This document shows positions 45,713 to 55,674 of a stretch of 64,000 nucleotides of DNA, piece by piece. Below the pieces are notes generated by a model that worked only from the letters and a program-made list of their open reading frames with translations, did not search any database and had not been told where the DNA came from. Made by a program: the position numbers and the translations under genes. Each line of letters begins with the position of its first letter. The stretch's first letter is position 1. The stretch lies in assembly GCA_038257845.1 (NCBI GenBank), contig JBBSQL010000005.1, forward strand, positions 83,497-147,496, in the 5' to 3' direction. The DNA is from JAFDXJ01 sp038257845. GTDB taxonomy: Bacteria; Bacteroidota; Bacteroidia; Chitinophagales; Chitinophagaceae.

Positions 45713-47107
45713 ATGATAAAAAAATTAATGCTTATTATTTCTGCAGCCGCCATCATTGCATGGATCGGGGGATTAAGCAGTTGCGCAAATATTATTCCTC
45801 CATCGGGTGGCCCGAAAGATACAACTGCACCGGTGTTAGTTGGTGCATTGCCGGCTGATTCATCGTTGCATTTTACCACAAAAAAGATCACGCTGAATTT
45901 CGATGAGTTTGTACAACTCAGCAGCAACTTTGGTGATGAAATAGTGGTTTCACCATATCCTTTATTGCCGCCATTATTTGAAGCGCGTTTGAAAACCGTT
46001 ACGATCAAATTGCGTGATACATTAAAACCCAATACCACTTATTCCATTGATTTTGGTAAAGCCATCCAGGACGTGAATGAATTGAATACGATCAAAAATT
46101 TCGACTATGTTTTTTCAACCGGAAATTACATTGCGAATGGCACACTTTCCGGGAAAGTGATCGAAGCGGAAACAGGTGAAACAGACAGCACGCTAATTGT
46201 AGTTTTACATAGCAATTTGCAGGACAGCGCTGTAAAAAAATTGCGCCCGGATTATTATGCAAAATTAAATGGTAGTGGAAATTTTGTCTTTCATCATTTG
46301 CCCAATGAAGCATTTTCTGTGTATGTTTTACCCAATGATTATTCCAAAAAATATGAAGACAGCACTAAAATGTTTGCTTTCTTAAATGAGCCTGTAAAAG
46401 TTGACAGCAGTCGTCAAAGCATTACCCTGTATGCTTTCCAGGAATTTAAGCAAAAAGAGAAACCTGTCGTTGAAGCACCTAAAAAAACTAAGAAAAATGC
46501 TGAACCTGAAGTGATGAATATTTCAATTTCCACGAGTGGTGTGCAGGATATTCTTGTACCGCTTTCTATTTATACAAACAGGAAAGTTGCAGATTTTGAT
46601 TCATCAAAAATTATTTTATCTGATACGAATTATAAACCCATTCCAGTGCGTTGGCTGGCTGATACTTCAGGGAAGCAATTTACAATGCAGTATGCCTGGA
46701 TTCCGGAAAGAGATTATATTCTCGTCGTTGAAAAAGAAGCTTTTAAAGATAGCGCGGGCATCATGCCTGCAAAAAATGATACGCTGCAATTCAGGACAAA
46801 ACCTGTAGCAGATTATGGAAATATCCTGATACGTTTTGCAAATCTTGATCTCTCAAAAAATCCTGTATTGCAATTTGTGCAGGGAAGTGATATTATTGAT
46901 TCCATCCCACTTATGCAGAAAGAGTGGTCGCGAAAAATTTTCCCGCCCGGCGATTACACCATTCGTATTTTGTATGATGAAAATAAAAATGGCGTGTGGG
47001 ATCCGGGAAATTTTGATACAAAAAAGCAACCGGAAATAACCATTCTAATTCCGCGGAAAGTCACAGTAAAAGCGAATTGGGATAATGAGGTTGACATTAA
47101 ATTATAA
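45713..47107 (+). CDS. Ig-like (Big_5/SbsA) domain lipoprotein
   Basis: This 464-residue lipoprotein has the lipobox GGLSSC (Cys24), followed by the typical start ANIIPPSGGPKDTTAPVLV. The Ig-like module reads ALPADSSLHFTTKKITLNFDEFVQL...VTIKLRDTLKPNTTYSIDFG. Further beta-domains follow (SGKVIEAETGETDSTLIVV; a C-terminal IRILYDENKNGVWDPGNFDTKKQPE, which looks like a Dx-rich calcium-binding-like strand pair). It is found next to recR in related genomes as far as I recall. It is probably envelope-exposed; the function is unknown. Confidence 0.82.
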   Translation: MIKKLMLIISAAAIIAWIGGLSSCANIIPPSGGPKDTTAPVLVGALPADSSLHFTTKKITLNFDEFVQLSSNFGDEIVVSPYPLLPPLFEARLKTVTIKLRDTLKPNTTYSIDFGKAIQDVNELNTIKNFDYVFSTGNYIANGTLSGKVIEAETGETDSTLIVVLHSNLQDSAVKKLRPDYYAKLNGSGNFVFHHLPNEAFSVYVLPNDYSKKYEDSTKMFAFLNEPVKVDSSRQSITLYAFQEFKQKEKPVVEAPKKTKKNAEPEVMNISISTSGVQDILVPLSIYTNRKVADFDSSKIILSDTNYKPIPVRWLADTSGKQFTMQYAWIPERDYILVVEKEAFKDSAGIMPAKNDTLQFRTKPVADYGNILIRFANLDLSKNPVLQFVQGSDIIDSIPLMQKEWSRKIFPPGDYTIRILYDENKNGVWDPGNFDTKKQPEITILIPRKVTVKANWDNEVDIKL

Positions 47108-47185
47108 AAATTAACGCCTCATTTTTGTTTGCATTATTTTTTCTCAGTATGAAGTTTTAACTTTATCCATCATTAAAAACCGAGC

Positions 47186-47800
47186 ATGGAATTGCCTTCA
47201 GCTTTATTGGAAAATGCGGTGAATGAATTTTCAAAATTACCGGGGATTGGAAAAAAATCAGCGCTCCGCTTAGTATTGCATTTATTAAAACAGGATGCCG
47301 TTTCAGTTACAAAATTTAGTGAGGCCATTACACGTATGCGCAATGACATCAAGTTTTGCCAGCGTTGCCAGAATATCAGCGACGCGGATATTTGCGCGAT
47401 CTGTGCCAACTCCATGCGCAATAATCACCAGATATGTGTGGTGGAAAATGTGCGCGATGTGATCGCTATAGAAAGCACGCAACAGTTCAATGGCACGTAC
47501 CATGTTTTGGGTGGCATCATTTCTCCTTTGGATGGTATTGGCCCCGATCAACTTTCCATTGAGTCATTGGTTTCGCGTATAAAAAATGAAGAAACCGAAG
47601 AGCTCATTTTTGCATTAAGTCCGAATATACAAGGCGACACAACCATTTATTATATACAAAAAAAATTGGGTGCGCATGTTTGTAAAATTTCTACAATCTC
47701 CCGTGGTATTGCATTTGGCGGGGAATTGGAATATGCAGATGAACTCACACTTGCGCGAAGCATTGCTAATAGGGTACCTGCAAATAGTTTTGTGAAATAA
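47186..47800 (+). CDS. recR: recombination mediator protein RecR
   Basis: This 204-residue protein has the N-terminal helix-hairpin-helix (LPGIGKKSALRLVLHLL), the C4 zinc finger Cys58, 61, 70, 73 (FCQRCQNISDADICAIC) and a Toprim domain (ICVVENVRDVIAIESTQQFNGTYHVLGG...). RecR works with RecO to load RecA on gaps. It follows the Ig-like lipoprotein by 78 bases on the same strand; recO and dnaX are not nearby. Confidence 0.96.
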   Translation: MELPSALLENAVNEFSKLPGIGKKSALRLVLHLLKQDAVSVTKFSEAITRMRNDIKFCQRCQNISDADICAICANSMRNNHQICVVENVRDVIAIESTQQFNGTYHVLGGIISPLDGIGPDQLSIESLVSRIKNEETEELIFALSPNIQGDTTIYYIQKKLGAHVCKISTISRGIAFGGELEYADELTLARSIANRVPANSFVK

Positions 47801-47836
47801 AAATTCTACATCTTTTCAATGGGATATGATCACTTG

Positions 47837-47856
47837 CCACGACTTTTAAGTCGTGG
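47837..47856. repeat. REP-like palindrome
   Basis: CCACGACT, loop TTTA and AGTCGTGG form a perfect eight-pair stem in the recR downstream gap, with no T run on either side. The sequence resembles hairpins recognised by Y1 (IS200/RAYT) transposases, but no such gene is in the window. Confidence 0.45.
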
Positions 47857-47904
47857 AATATTTATATAAAATCAAATTGGCTTTCGCCGCATGAAGCATA
47901 AAAA

Positions 47905-47928
47905 AAGAGCCCCGATTTAGAGGCTCTT
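47905..47928. terminator. shared terminator between recR and the T9SS cargo gene
   Basis: AAGAGCC (47905-47911) pairs with GGCTCTT (47922-47928). On the minus strand a run of T follows directly, ending the 47950-50442 gene; on the plus strand TAGTTTTT follows, serving recR. Confidence 0.75.
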
Positions 47929-47949
47929 AGTTTTTCAAGAAGGGGTATA

Positions 47950-50442
47950 TTATAACTTAATCAGTTTCCTATATTCAATTTTTCCCGGCGTTTGTATTTT
48001 CATCAAATACATACCTGACGCGAGATTCCCGCAATTGAATGAAACTGTATTCATGCCTTTCGCCATTTGTTTTTCTACAGATTGTAATGTATGACCCTGC
48101 ATATCGGTTAGCAGGAATGAATACATACAATTCGTATTTTCATTAACCATCAAAGTGAATTTATCTTTAAATGGATTTGGAAAAACATTGATCGAATTTT
48201 CATTTTCTGTTCCTGCAGACACTGCTGATTTGCCCGTTAAGCCTGGAAGCGCTACCAAAGGTTTATCGCCGCCATGCAGGTAGAAAGTTGACAGGTAATT
48301 TGCTTCAAATTCGATCATCTTATTATTTGCATCATAATCGCCGGCGAATGACGGTGTGATAAATGCAGTTGTATGTTTGGTAAATACAGCAGCACAATTA
48401 TCATTGTTTTGTGAAACGCGTATATCATTAATTGAATTTACACCTGAGCCTGGTTTGTCAATTAACTTTTGTAATTCAATGTTAGGAATAATTATTCTTA
48501 CCATCACCGGTGTACCTGGCTGTTTGCCGGGTTTTATAGTAACAGTTCTGTCCATATAAAACACACCATTTTTATCCTGGCGAAGTGCGCCGGTATTCCT
48601 GTATAAGCCACCATCAACCTGGTTCAGTGTATTACCGTTTGCGTTTACTTCTGCAATCAGTTTATATGCATTATCTGTAAAAGGTACCCAAAGATTAGTA
48701 TTATTTCCATCTGTATATTCATCTACAGGATATGGAGAAATGGGCGTACAGGTATTTGGAATTCCTTTGGCAATATCAAGATCCATCATACATAACCTGA
48801 AAGTTGCATACGTGGTCTGTGATCCTGTAAATATGCGCGCATAATACGTTTTCCCTTTTTTCAATTTATAGGAAAAAATATCTTTAATTCCACCCTGATC
48901 AATGGGTATATACCCGCAATCAACTGATTTGAAGAGGTTGCAGGGCTGATCAAAAATGTCAATATATATTCCCGGGTTGCTCAATGGGAAAGCATAATCT
49001 TTAAAATTCATATTAATAAAACGGAATAATTGTATATCTGAAGTTGCCGTAAATTTGATCCAGATATCATCATCATCCACACCGGCGCCACATACATTAT
49101 AATTTTCTTTTAAATCACTTTTAGTTGCACCAATAGTTGTCATCAGAATACCACGGCAGGTATCATTGTATGGTAAAGGCTGCAGTTCTGTTGCCTGGTC
49201 ACAATTATCATTTACCGGTGGCGGATTGTAACATTCCACCTGGAACATATAAGAACTTGGATAACCCGGTGCAGCCAATGGTTTTTCTAAAATCAAATAT
49301 TCCTTGCCGGCTACCAATGGGCCAAAAGTTGCTTTGCCACCAAAATCACCATACTCACTGCCAATACAATTCCAATCATCCGGCCCGGCGCCGAGTGCTG
49401 CTTCTTTATAAGCAAATTCCATTGTTTGTCCTGTATTTACAGCAATCACATTGAAATTATAATAGCCACTTTCAGGAGCTGTAAATTTGTGAAAATTTTC
49501 TTTTCCAAAATAAACTGTATTGCAAATTTCATTTAAATATAATCCCTGAGTTGCCTTGAATTGGTGAAATGTTCTCACACCACATTCAAGTGTTTCAATA
49601 TTGGTGGTATCATAAGCAGAAGAAAATTCTTTAATTGCCCAGCTGGAATAGTTGCCTTTTTTGTCCACTGTTTTTACATAAAAATAATAATGTGTTGCAG
49701 GCTGCAGGCCGGTCAATAAGGCATCTGTAGTTGTGGTTGTTAATGGATTCTCAGGTGGTTTCATCTCTGTATTATAACCATACAGGTACTCAGCAGCAGC
49801 GCCAATTCCCTTCCAATCTGCCTGGGCAGTAGTAGTCGTTACTCCGCTGATTTGTACATCGGGTGATTCGAAGGTATTGACTTCTCTCGCCAGGAAATTA
49901 TCAATATAGATATATGTATAAGTTACCGGGGAAGTACAATGAATGGCAAAATATTTTGTGCCTGTTTCAGTCGCTTTATAATTGATTTGTGCTTCTGTAT
50001 AATAAGGTGTAGAAAATTTATTTTTCCAGATCACGTCAGTTTGTGATGCAGCAGTGGCGTCATTTCCAAGAGTTACTTCCAGTTTGTTGGAGGCAAATAT
50101 TTGGTTTTTATAAAAAAATGAAATGCTGTATTTTTTCCCTGCTTCTACCTGGAACGCAGGCGAGATCAGCCATGCATCGCTTTGATCTCCATAATAACTA
50201 TTAGCAAGATACATGCACTTAAGGCCACTATATGCATTGCCGCCATACTCCGTATTTTTCAGGCTTTGCCAGTTTGCATGGCCGGTATTTTCCACTTTCC
50301 AATCGGGTGGTGGTGCAGGAACCGGCGCATTTTCAAAAGCAGAATATAAATAATTTTGTGCTTCGGTTTTTTGTATGCTGAAGCTGCATAGAATAGAAAG
50401 AAATGAAATAGTGAAAATTCTTTTGATAAAATTTTGATGCAT
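47950..50442 (-). CDS. secreted multidomain protein with choice-of-anchor J, FN3 and T9SS type A sorting domain
   Basis: This 830-residue protein has a signal peptide (IFTISFLSILCSFSIQKTEA). Residues about 30-190 match a choice-of-anchor J (MAM-like) domain (PDWKVENTGHANWQ, SDAWLISPAFQVEAGKKYSISFFYKNQ). An FN3 domain follows (QISGVTTTTAQADWKGIGAAAEYLYGY, TGLQPATHYYFYVKTVDKKGNYSSW), then two PPC-like beta-domains, and a T9SS sorting domain (INVFPNPFKDKFTLMV, LLTDMQGHTLQSV, LASGMYLMKIQTPGKIEYRKLIKL). It is probably a T9SS cargo displayed or released at the surface. No catalytic motif was recognised. Confidence 0.87.
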   Translation of the reverse strand: MHQNFIKRIFTISFLSILCSFSIQKTEAQNYLYSAFENAPVPAPPPDWKVENTGHANWQSLKNTEYGGNAYSGLKCMYLANSYYGDQSDAWLISPAFQVEAGKKYSISFFYKNQIFASNKLEVTLGNDATAASQTDVIWKNKFSTPYYTEAQINYKATETGTKYFAIHCTSPVTYTYIYIDNFLAREVNTFESPDVQISGVTTTTAQADWKGIGAAAEYLYGYNTEMKPPENPLTTTTTDALLTGLQPATHYYFYVKTVDKKGNYSSWAIKEFSSAYDTTNIETLECGVRTFHQFKATQGLYLNEICNTVYFGKENFHKFTAPESGYYNFNVIAVNTGQTMEFAYKEAALGAGPDDWNCIGSEYGDFGGKATFGPLVAGKEYLILEKPLAAPGYPSSYMFQVECYNPPPVNDNCDQATELQPLPYNDTCRGILMTTIGATKSDLKENYNVCGAGVDDDDIWIKFTATSDIQLFRFINMNFKDYAFPLSNPGIYIDIFDQPCNLFKSVDCGYIPIDQGGIKDIFSYKLKKGKTYYARIFTGSQTTYATFRLCMMDLDIAKGIPNTCTPISPYPVDEYTDGNNTNLWVPFTDNAYKLIAEVNANGNTLNQVDGGLYRNTGALRQDKNGVFYMDRTVTIKPGKQPGTPVMVRIIIPNIELQKLIDKPGSGVNSINDIRVSQNNDNCAAVFTKHTTAFITPSFAGDYDANNKMIEFEANYLSTFYLHGGDKPLVALPGLTGKSAVSAGTENENSINVFPNPFKDKFTLMVNENTNCMYSFLLTDMQGHTLQSVEKQMAKGMNTVSFNCGNLASGMYLMKIQTPGKIEYRKLIKL

Positions 50443-50626
50443 GTTAAAATTGGTTTGGTGAATAAAATCAGGAAGAGCAAAAGTCTTTAAAAATAGTGTG
50501 CAGGGACCTTTTTTTATTTTGAATGGAAAAATAAATGGATGAATGCTATAAAAGTGTACTTTTTATGAAAAACAATAATTTTAGAAAAGTGCTTCAGCTA
50601 AAAAAATTTTCTATACGAATCCGGAA

Positions 50627-50654
50627 AAAAACTGTATTTTATGAAACAGTTTTT
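50627..50654 (+). terminator. AT-rich terminator-like hairpin upstream of yifB
   Basis: AAAAACTGT (50627-50635) pairs perfectly with ACAGTTTTT (50646-50654). It lies between two divergent genes, so it ends no known transcript. Stability is low. Confidence 0.3.
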
Positions 50655-50703
50655 CCTGATTGTTTAAAAATCATACTTCTAATTTAAATTAATCTTTCCA
50701 GGC

Positions 50704-52248
50704 ATGCTTGTAAAAACCTTTGGCAGCGCGGTTTATGGCGTAGAAGCAATCACGATCACCATTGAAGTGAATGTTAGCAACGGGCAAAATTATTTTATCG
50801 TTGGCTTGCCTGATAGCGCCATAAAAGAAAGTTTGCCCCGAATAGAGAGCGCCATCAAAACGAATAATTTGCACATGCCGCGCACTAAACTTGTGGTTAA
50901 TCTTGCGCCGGCAGATATCCGAAAATCAGGAACTGCTTTTGATTTGCCCATTGCCATGGGCGTTTTGGGTGCGAGTGAACAATTGGAAAACCCGGAAAAA
51001 TTAGGTGACTATGTGATCATGGGAGAATTGAGTTTGGATGGTTCTGTCAAACCTATTAAAGGTGCTTTACCCATTGCCATACAAGCACGCAAAGAAGGGT
51101 TCAAAGGTTTGATCGTGCCAAAGGAAAATGCACGCGAAGCCGGTATGGTGAATCAACTGAATGTATATGCTGTAAATCATTTGAAAGAAGTGATTGATTT
51201 TTTTAAAAATGAAAATTCACTCGAGCCTATCGTTGTGAATACACGCGAAGAATTTTATGATTCTCAAAAAAAATTTGATGTAGATTTTAATGATGTCAAA
51301 GGCCAGGAAAATATAAAACGTGCATTGGAAATAGCGGCGGCCGGCGGTCATAATGCGATTCTCATCGGCCCGCCCGGCGCGGGGAAAACGATGCTGGCAA
51401 AAAGATTGCCCACCATTTTACCACCACTCAGTTTATTGGAAGCACTTGAAACTACCAAGATACACAGTGTTGCAGGCAAGATGCCGGAAAACACCTCATT
51501 GGTAAGTAAAAGGCCATTTCGTTCGCCGCATCATACGGTGAGTGATGCAGCACTCGTTGGTGGTGGTGGTATGCCGCAACCCGGTGAAATTTCTTTGGCA
51601 CATAATGGCGTTTTATTTTTAGATGAATTACCTGAATTTAAACGCACCGTTTTGGAAGTGATGCGACAGCCAATGGAAGAAAGAAAAGTGACTATTTCGC
51701 GCGCGAAAATGGCGCTGGAATTTCCGGCAAATTTTATGCTCATCGCTTCTATGAATCCCTGTCCATGCGGCTATTACAACCATCCCACCAAAGAATGTAC
51801 CTGCCCGCCCGGCGCCGTTCAAAAATATTTAAATAAAATTTCCGGCCCATTACTCGATCGTATTGATTTGCATGTAGAAGTGACGCCGGTGGCTTTTAGT
51901 GAACTGAGTAATACATTATCACAGGGAGAAAATTCTGCAAGTATTCGTGATCGCGTGATCAAAGCGAGAGATATACAAACGGAGAGATATAAAGATACGC
52001 CCGGCTTATATGCCAATGCACAAATGAGTAGTAAACAACTGCGGGAAATTTGTGTGATAGGAACAGCGGGCGAAGCATTATTGAAACGTGCGATGGAGCG
52101 TTTAAATTTATCTGCGCGCGCTTATGACCGCATTTTAAAAGTAAGCCGCACCATTGCAGACCTTGCCGGATCAGCAGACATCAAAGTTGAACATCTTGCA
52201 GAAGCTATTCAATATCGCAGTCTTGATCGCGAAGGCTGGGCTGGATAA
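50704..52248 (+). CDS. comM: YifB family Mg chelatase-like AAA ATPase (ComM)
   Basis: This 514-residue protein has an N-terminal Lon-like domain (VKTFGSAVYGVEAITITIEV, FIVGLPDSAIKESLPRIESAI), a ChlI-type AAA+ domain with Walker A GPPGAGKT (222-229), PFRSPHHTVSDAALVGGG and LAHNGVLFLDELPEF, and a zinc-like cluster Cys353, 355, 365, 367 (CPCGYYNHPTKECTC). ComM is a hexameric helicase that extends heteroduplex in natural transformation. It is convergent with the DUF5686 gene with only three bases between the stop codons. Confidence 0.92.
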   Translation: MLVKTFGSAVYGVEAITITIEVNVSNGQNYFIVGLPDSAIKESLPRIESAIKTNNLHMPRTKLVVNLAPADIRKSGTAFDLPIAMGVLGASEQLENPEKLGDYVIMGELSLDGSVKPIKGALPIAIQARKEGFKGLIVPKENAREAGMVNQLNVYAVNHLKEVIDFFKNENSLEPIVVNTREEFYDSQKKFDVDFNDVKGQENIKRALEIAAAGGHNAILIGPPGAGKTMLAKRLPTILPPLSLLEALETTKIHSVAGKMPENTSLVSKRPFRSPHHTVSDAALVGGGGMPQPGEISLAHNGVLFLDELPEFKRTVLEVMRQPMEERKVTISRAKMALEFPANFMLIASMNPCPCGYYNHPTKECTCPPGAVQKYLNKISGPLLDRIDLHVEVTPVAFSELSNTLSQGENSASIRDRVIKARDIQTERYKDTPGLYANAQMSSKQLREICVIGTAGEALLKRAMERLNLSARAYDRILKVSRTIADLAGSADIKVEHLAEAIQYRSLDREGWAG

Positions 52249-52251
52249 AAA

Positions 52252-54783
52252 TTATTTTTTCCCAAAACTTATTTTGCTTCCGATCAAACCACTAAAACCA
52301 ACGCGGTAAAAGATAGGGCTCGTTACACCATTACCATACGATTTACCAATATCTACACGCAATATCTTAAAAATATTTTCTATGCCTCCAAACACTTCGT
52401 AATAATGATTATCTGCATTTGCATAGAAACCATTTGCACCAACAACCAGGTTCCAGTTGAGTTTTTTGAACAACGGAATTTTGTTGGTCAATGCACCGTT
52501 AAAATGATGTTGTACATATACCGCCGTATAAAAAGGTGCTGTCGTACTATTGGCATAATACAATGCATTTAAAAAAGTATTTTCATAATCAGGCACATAA
52601 ATATTTTTATGCCCGTTGAAATGTTTGTAATCCTGTATGTACACTACTTTATCATTTAAGAAACCGCCAACATCAATGCGGGCAACCATTTGACCGGCCA
52701 GGTGAAAATTAAATTTATCATGAATCGCAAAATTCCATTTATCAAAATCTTCATCACTGCCAAAAATATTCGGTATTCCTTTGTCATAATTGAACTGGAA
52801 AACCGGCGCTTTTGAACCAAGGGAAAATTTATAATTCGGGAATTGAATATATTTCTGGCCCGGTTGATAAGACATTTCTATACCTGCCACAAATGCCTGG
52901 TGTCGGGGAAAGTTTTGGCTGATCTTTTCAATGGGATAATTGGGTGTGAATTTTTGAATTGTATAATTTATAATGGCGAAATCCGTTGTGTTTTCCAAAG
53001 GCAAACGGTCTTCATATAAAAGATCGAGTGAAAACTCAAAACCATTTTCTGTTTTTTTATGGTAATTAATTTCACCAAAATAATTTTCATCAATTTTTAT
53101 ATAATTGCGGTTAAAAAACAGGGTTGCAATCAAACTATTCAAAGGTGTTATGGGACAATCCTGGTAAAGCTGGCTGACTCTTTTTCCGCCACTAAAAACA
53201 AGTGTACTTTTTGACACATTCATACCCGGTATATCATTATTAATAGATGCATGTCGGTCCCATGTAAGAGAAGCCCATGTATTGAAATGCGTGTTGTGAA
53301 ATCCATATCGCGCGACAGGTGTAAAGCTCCATTGCGAACGGGGAAATTGTCTTTTGATGGTAAATGAAACCTGGCCTACAAAACCTTCCACTGTATTGTA
53401 GGAAACCTGAGGCAGCAAAGGTTTCCATTGAAAAGTGGTTAATTTTTTAGGATCAAAATTGGAGCGTGTAAATCCATTCCAGAAAATATTTTTTACAGAA
53501 ATATTTGCCTGCGCTTTTCTTAAGGAATCGATCCGGCGTTTTGAAAACATGGAATCATTATCTGATTTAAAAATGCTGTCTTTTGTAAGATAATTTTTTT
53601 GTTCTTCTGGTTTCAAAGGAATTGGCCGGATGGAATCCCAATATGCTGCAGATTTTTTATTTACAGCAGTATCATATTTTACAATTACATTATTAAAATA
53701 ATTTTTAGCAAACTGCGGATGCAAATCATAATTATTATATTGATTAATAAAGTTTCCCGTGATATCTGCGCCGAAAATATTCAACGTAAAATAAACAGCC
53801 TGGTTTTTTGTGCGCCAAATATTCCCATTGATTGGCGTCTGTAATTGCCGGATAGAAAGGGTATCCAGTATTTCAAGCTGCGATGATTTTGTCAATAAAA
53901 GATCCAAACTATGAATGCGCCAATCACCTTCCGTGATATAAATTGTTCCTGAAAAAAGTGGTTCATATGCACGTTTTGGTTTTACCGCTATTTCATGTAT
54001 TTCTTTACCATCTTCCTGAAAAGAACCGAGGTAATGATATTTGTAAAAGCTCAATGCATTATCCGCAATGGGTGATACATAGCCGCGCGGCGCAAACTGG
54101 TCGGTCAGCACATTTACATTATTATCATAAAAATTGATGAATACAGGAAAATTAAAACCATATCCATTTGAACCGCTTTCCCTGCCGGAGATCACTTCCA
54201 GTTTCTGGTCATTAGGTTTGCGAAACGCAATGCGGGTAACAGATTCAGACAAAAAGATCATGCCTTTTCCGATTGAGTCAACGCCCATTTCGCGGCGCGT
54301 ATTTTCATCCATTTTTTGTCCCATAATACTTGTTGGAAGTTTCCTGCTTTTCATCCAGGTTTTGATATAAGCTTCGACAGTGAAAGAATCCAGCGGATTT
54401 TGATAATCTTTTCTTTTAGCAATCGCATGCCGGATGATTTCATAAGCCGGGTCTTCTTCATTTGTAGAAATGATCACATTCGATAAATCATTTGATAATG
54501 GTGATAAATTAAAATCTATTATTTGTGATTGATTTTTGACAACTACATTTTTTTCTACGCGTGCATAACCCACATATTGCGCAATGATCGTATAGTCGCC
54601 AGGAGTGAGTGGCATGGCATATTTTCCATCTTCATTGGCAGTAACACCTTTGCCAGAATTTTTTAAAGTAATGGAAGCAAATGGCAATGGCTTGCCATCC
54701 GGCCCGGTAATTTTACCTGTAATTTGCTGAGCGGAAACTTGTAAAACGATGAATATAAAAAAGGCGCTTGCCAGTAGTTTCAT
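52252..54783 (-). CDS. DUF5686 outer membrane protein with CarboxypepD_reg-like domain
   Basis: This 843-residue protein has a signal peptide (LLASAFFIFIVLQVSA), a carboxypeptidase-regulatory-like Ig fold (ITGKITGPDGKPLPFASITLKNSGKGVTANEDGKY, about 20-95) and the DUF5686 region (EDPAYEIIRHAIAKRKDYQNPLDSFTVEAYIK). A beta-barrel-like C-terminus follows, ending in GLIGSKISFGKK. The architecture is common in Bacteroidota and its function is unknown; it resembles TonB-dependent-receptor-associated barrels but lacks a plug domain. It is monocistronic. Confidence 0.86.
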   Translation of the reverse strand: MKLLASAFFIFIVLQVSAQQITGKITGPDGKPLPFASITLKNSGKGVTANEDGKYAMPLTPGDYTIIAQYVGYARVEKNVVVKNQSQIIDFNLSPLSNDLSNVIISTNEEDPAYEIIRHAIAKRKDYQNPLDSFTVEAYIKTWMKSRKLPTSIMGQKMDENTRREMGVDSIGKGMIFLSESVTRIAFRKPNDQKLEVISGRESGSNGYGFNFPVFINFYDNNVNVLTDQFAPRGYVSPIADNALSFYKYHYLGSFQEDGKEIHEIAVKPKRAYEPLFSGTIYITEGDWRIHSLDLLLTKSSQLEILDTLSIRQLQTPINGNIWRTKNQAVYFTLNIFGADITGNFINQYNNYDLHPQFAKNYFNNVIVKYDTAVNKKSAAYWDSIRPIPLKPEEQKNYLTKDSIFKSDNDSMFSKRRIDSLRKAQANISVKNIFWNGFTRSNFDPKKLTTFQWKPLLPQVSYNTVEGFVGQVSFTIKRQFPRSQWSFTPVARYGFHNTHFNTWASLTWDRHASINNDIPGMNVSKSTLVFSGGKRVSQLYQDCPITPLNSLIATLFFNRNYIKIDENYFGEINYHKKTENGFEFSLDLLYEDRLPLENTTDFAIINYTIQKFTPNYPIEKISQNFPRHQAFVAGIEMSYQPGQKYIQFPNYKFSLGSKAPVFQFNYDKGIPNIFGSDEDFDKWNFAIHDKFNFHLAGQMVARIDVGGFLNDKVVYIQDYKHFNGHKNIYVPDYENTFLNALYYANSTTAPFYTAVYVQHHFNGALTNKIPLFKKLNWNLVVGANGFYANADNHYYEVFGGIENIFKILRVDIGKSYGNGVTSPIFYRVGFSGLIGSKISFGKK

Positions 54784-54926
54784 TTGAAATTTTTATTATT
54801 AAAAACGGAAAGTAAAGCAAAAAAGATTTTTGCTTTGAAAATATAAAGTATGTAATGTACTTTAGTAAAGTATAAACATTCGGTTTTTTTATTGTTATTT
54901 TGCCATTCCAATGATACCGGTAATGT

Positions 54927-55616
54927 ATGTTTGAAAATTTACCACCACTGCTGCAAACTTTTCTCCTGATCATTCCATCTACATTTATGGCGTTATTCCA
55001 TGTGGTAAATCCAATCGGTTCCGGCGTTTTATTTCTTGGTCTTACGCCTAATACACCAAATGCTTTGCGCAAGCAAATGGCCAGGAAAATTGCATTCAAT
55101 TCGGGTATCATCCTGATGTTTACTGTGGTGGTCGGAATTTTTATCATGAAACTTTTTGGCATCACCATTCCCATCGTGCAAATGTGTGGCGGCACCATGA
55201 TCCTCACGATGGGCTGGCGTTCATTGCAGCAGGATGATTCGGTAAATGAAAGTGACAAGAAAAAATACCTGAGTGACCAGATCAATGAAGAAGATCACAC
55301 GAACAAAGTTTTTTATCCGTATACTTTTCCTTTTACAGTTGGGCCGGGTAGTATTGCGGTAGCCCTCACCATCAGTGCGGAAGGACTGGGCGGTAAAGCG
55401 CATGAATACATCATGCATTATGTCGCATCAGCCATTGCCATTGTTTTAATAATGCTGAGTATTTATGTCTGTTTCAGTTCGGCAGATTTTTTTGTGAGTA
55501 AAGCATCGGAACAAGCCAGGCGCGTGATCATGAAGATTCTTTCTTTTGTGTTGCTATGTATTGGCGGACAAATTATCATGAATGGCGTTACAGAATTTGT
55601 AAAAACATTTATGTGA
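54927..55616 (+). CDS. MarC family integral membrane protein
   Basis: This 229-residue protein has about six membrane helices. The MarC signature is in the first two (FMALFHVVNPIGSGVLFLGLTPN, with MARKIAFNSGIILMFTVVVGIFIMKLFGI) and in VQMCGGTMILTMGWRSL and FPFTVGPGSIAVALTISAEG. Transport activity for the family is not settled. The carbonic anhydrase gene follows with its own promoter, overlapping the MarC stop region. Confidence 0.88.
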   Translation: MFENLPPLLQTFLLIIPSTFMALFHVVNPIGSGVLFLGLTPNTPNALRKQMARKIAFNSGIILMFTVVVGIFIMKLFGITIPIVQMCGGTMILTMGWRSLQQDDSVNESDKKKYLSDQINEEDHTNKVFYPYTFPFTVGPGSIAVALTISAEGLGGKAHEYIMHYVASAIAIVLIMLSIYVCFSSADFFVSKASEQARRVIMKILSFVLLCIGGQIIMNGVTEFVKTFM

Positions 55617-55629
55617 TTATATATCTTTG
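55596..55629 (+). promoter_or_regulatory. promoter of the carbonic anhydrase gene
   Basis: TTTG (55596-55599) and TATCTTTG (55622-55629, exact TAnnTTTG) are separated by 22 bases. Transcription would start near 55635, which rules out the in-frame start at 55627 and favours the ATG at 55675. Confidence 0.6.
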
Positions 55630-55674
55630 ACAAGTTTTTTTTCTTCTCTTTTTAAAAAATCAAAAATTCGAACA

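Noticed and set aside
55627..55674. Upstream start of the carbonic anhydrase
   Set aside because: It lies inside the -7 promoter element and before the lipoprotein signal.
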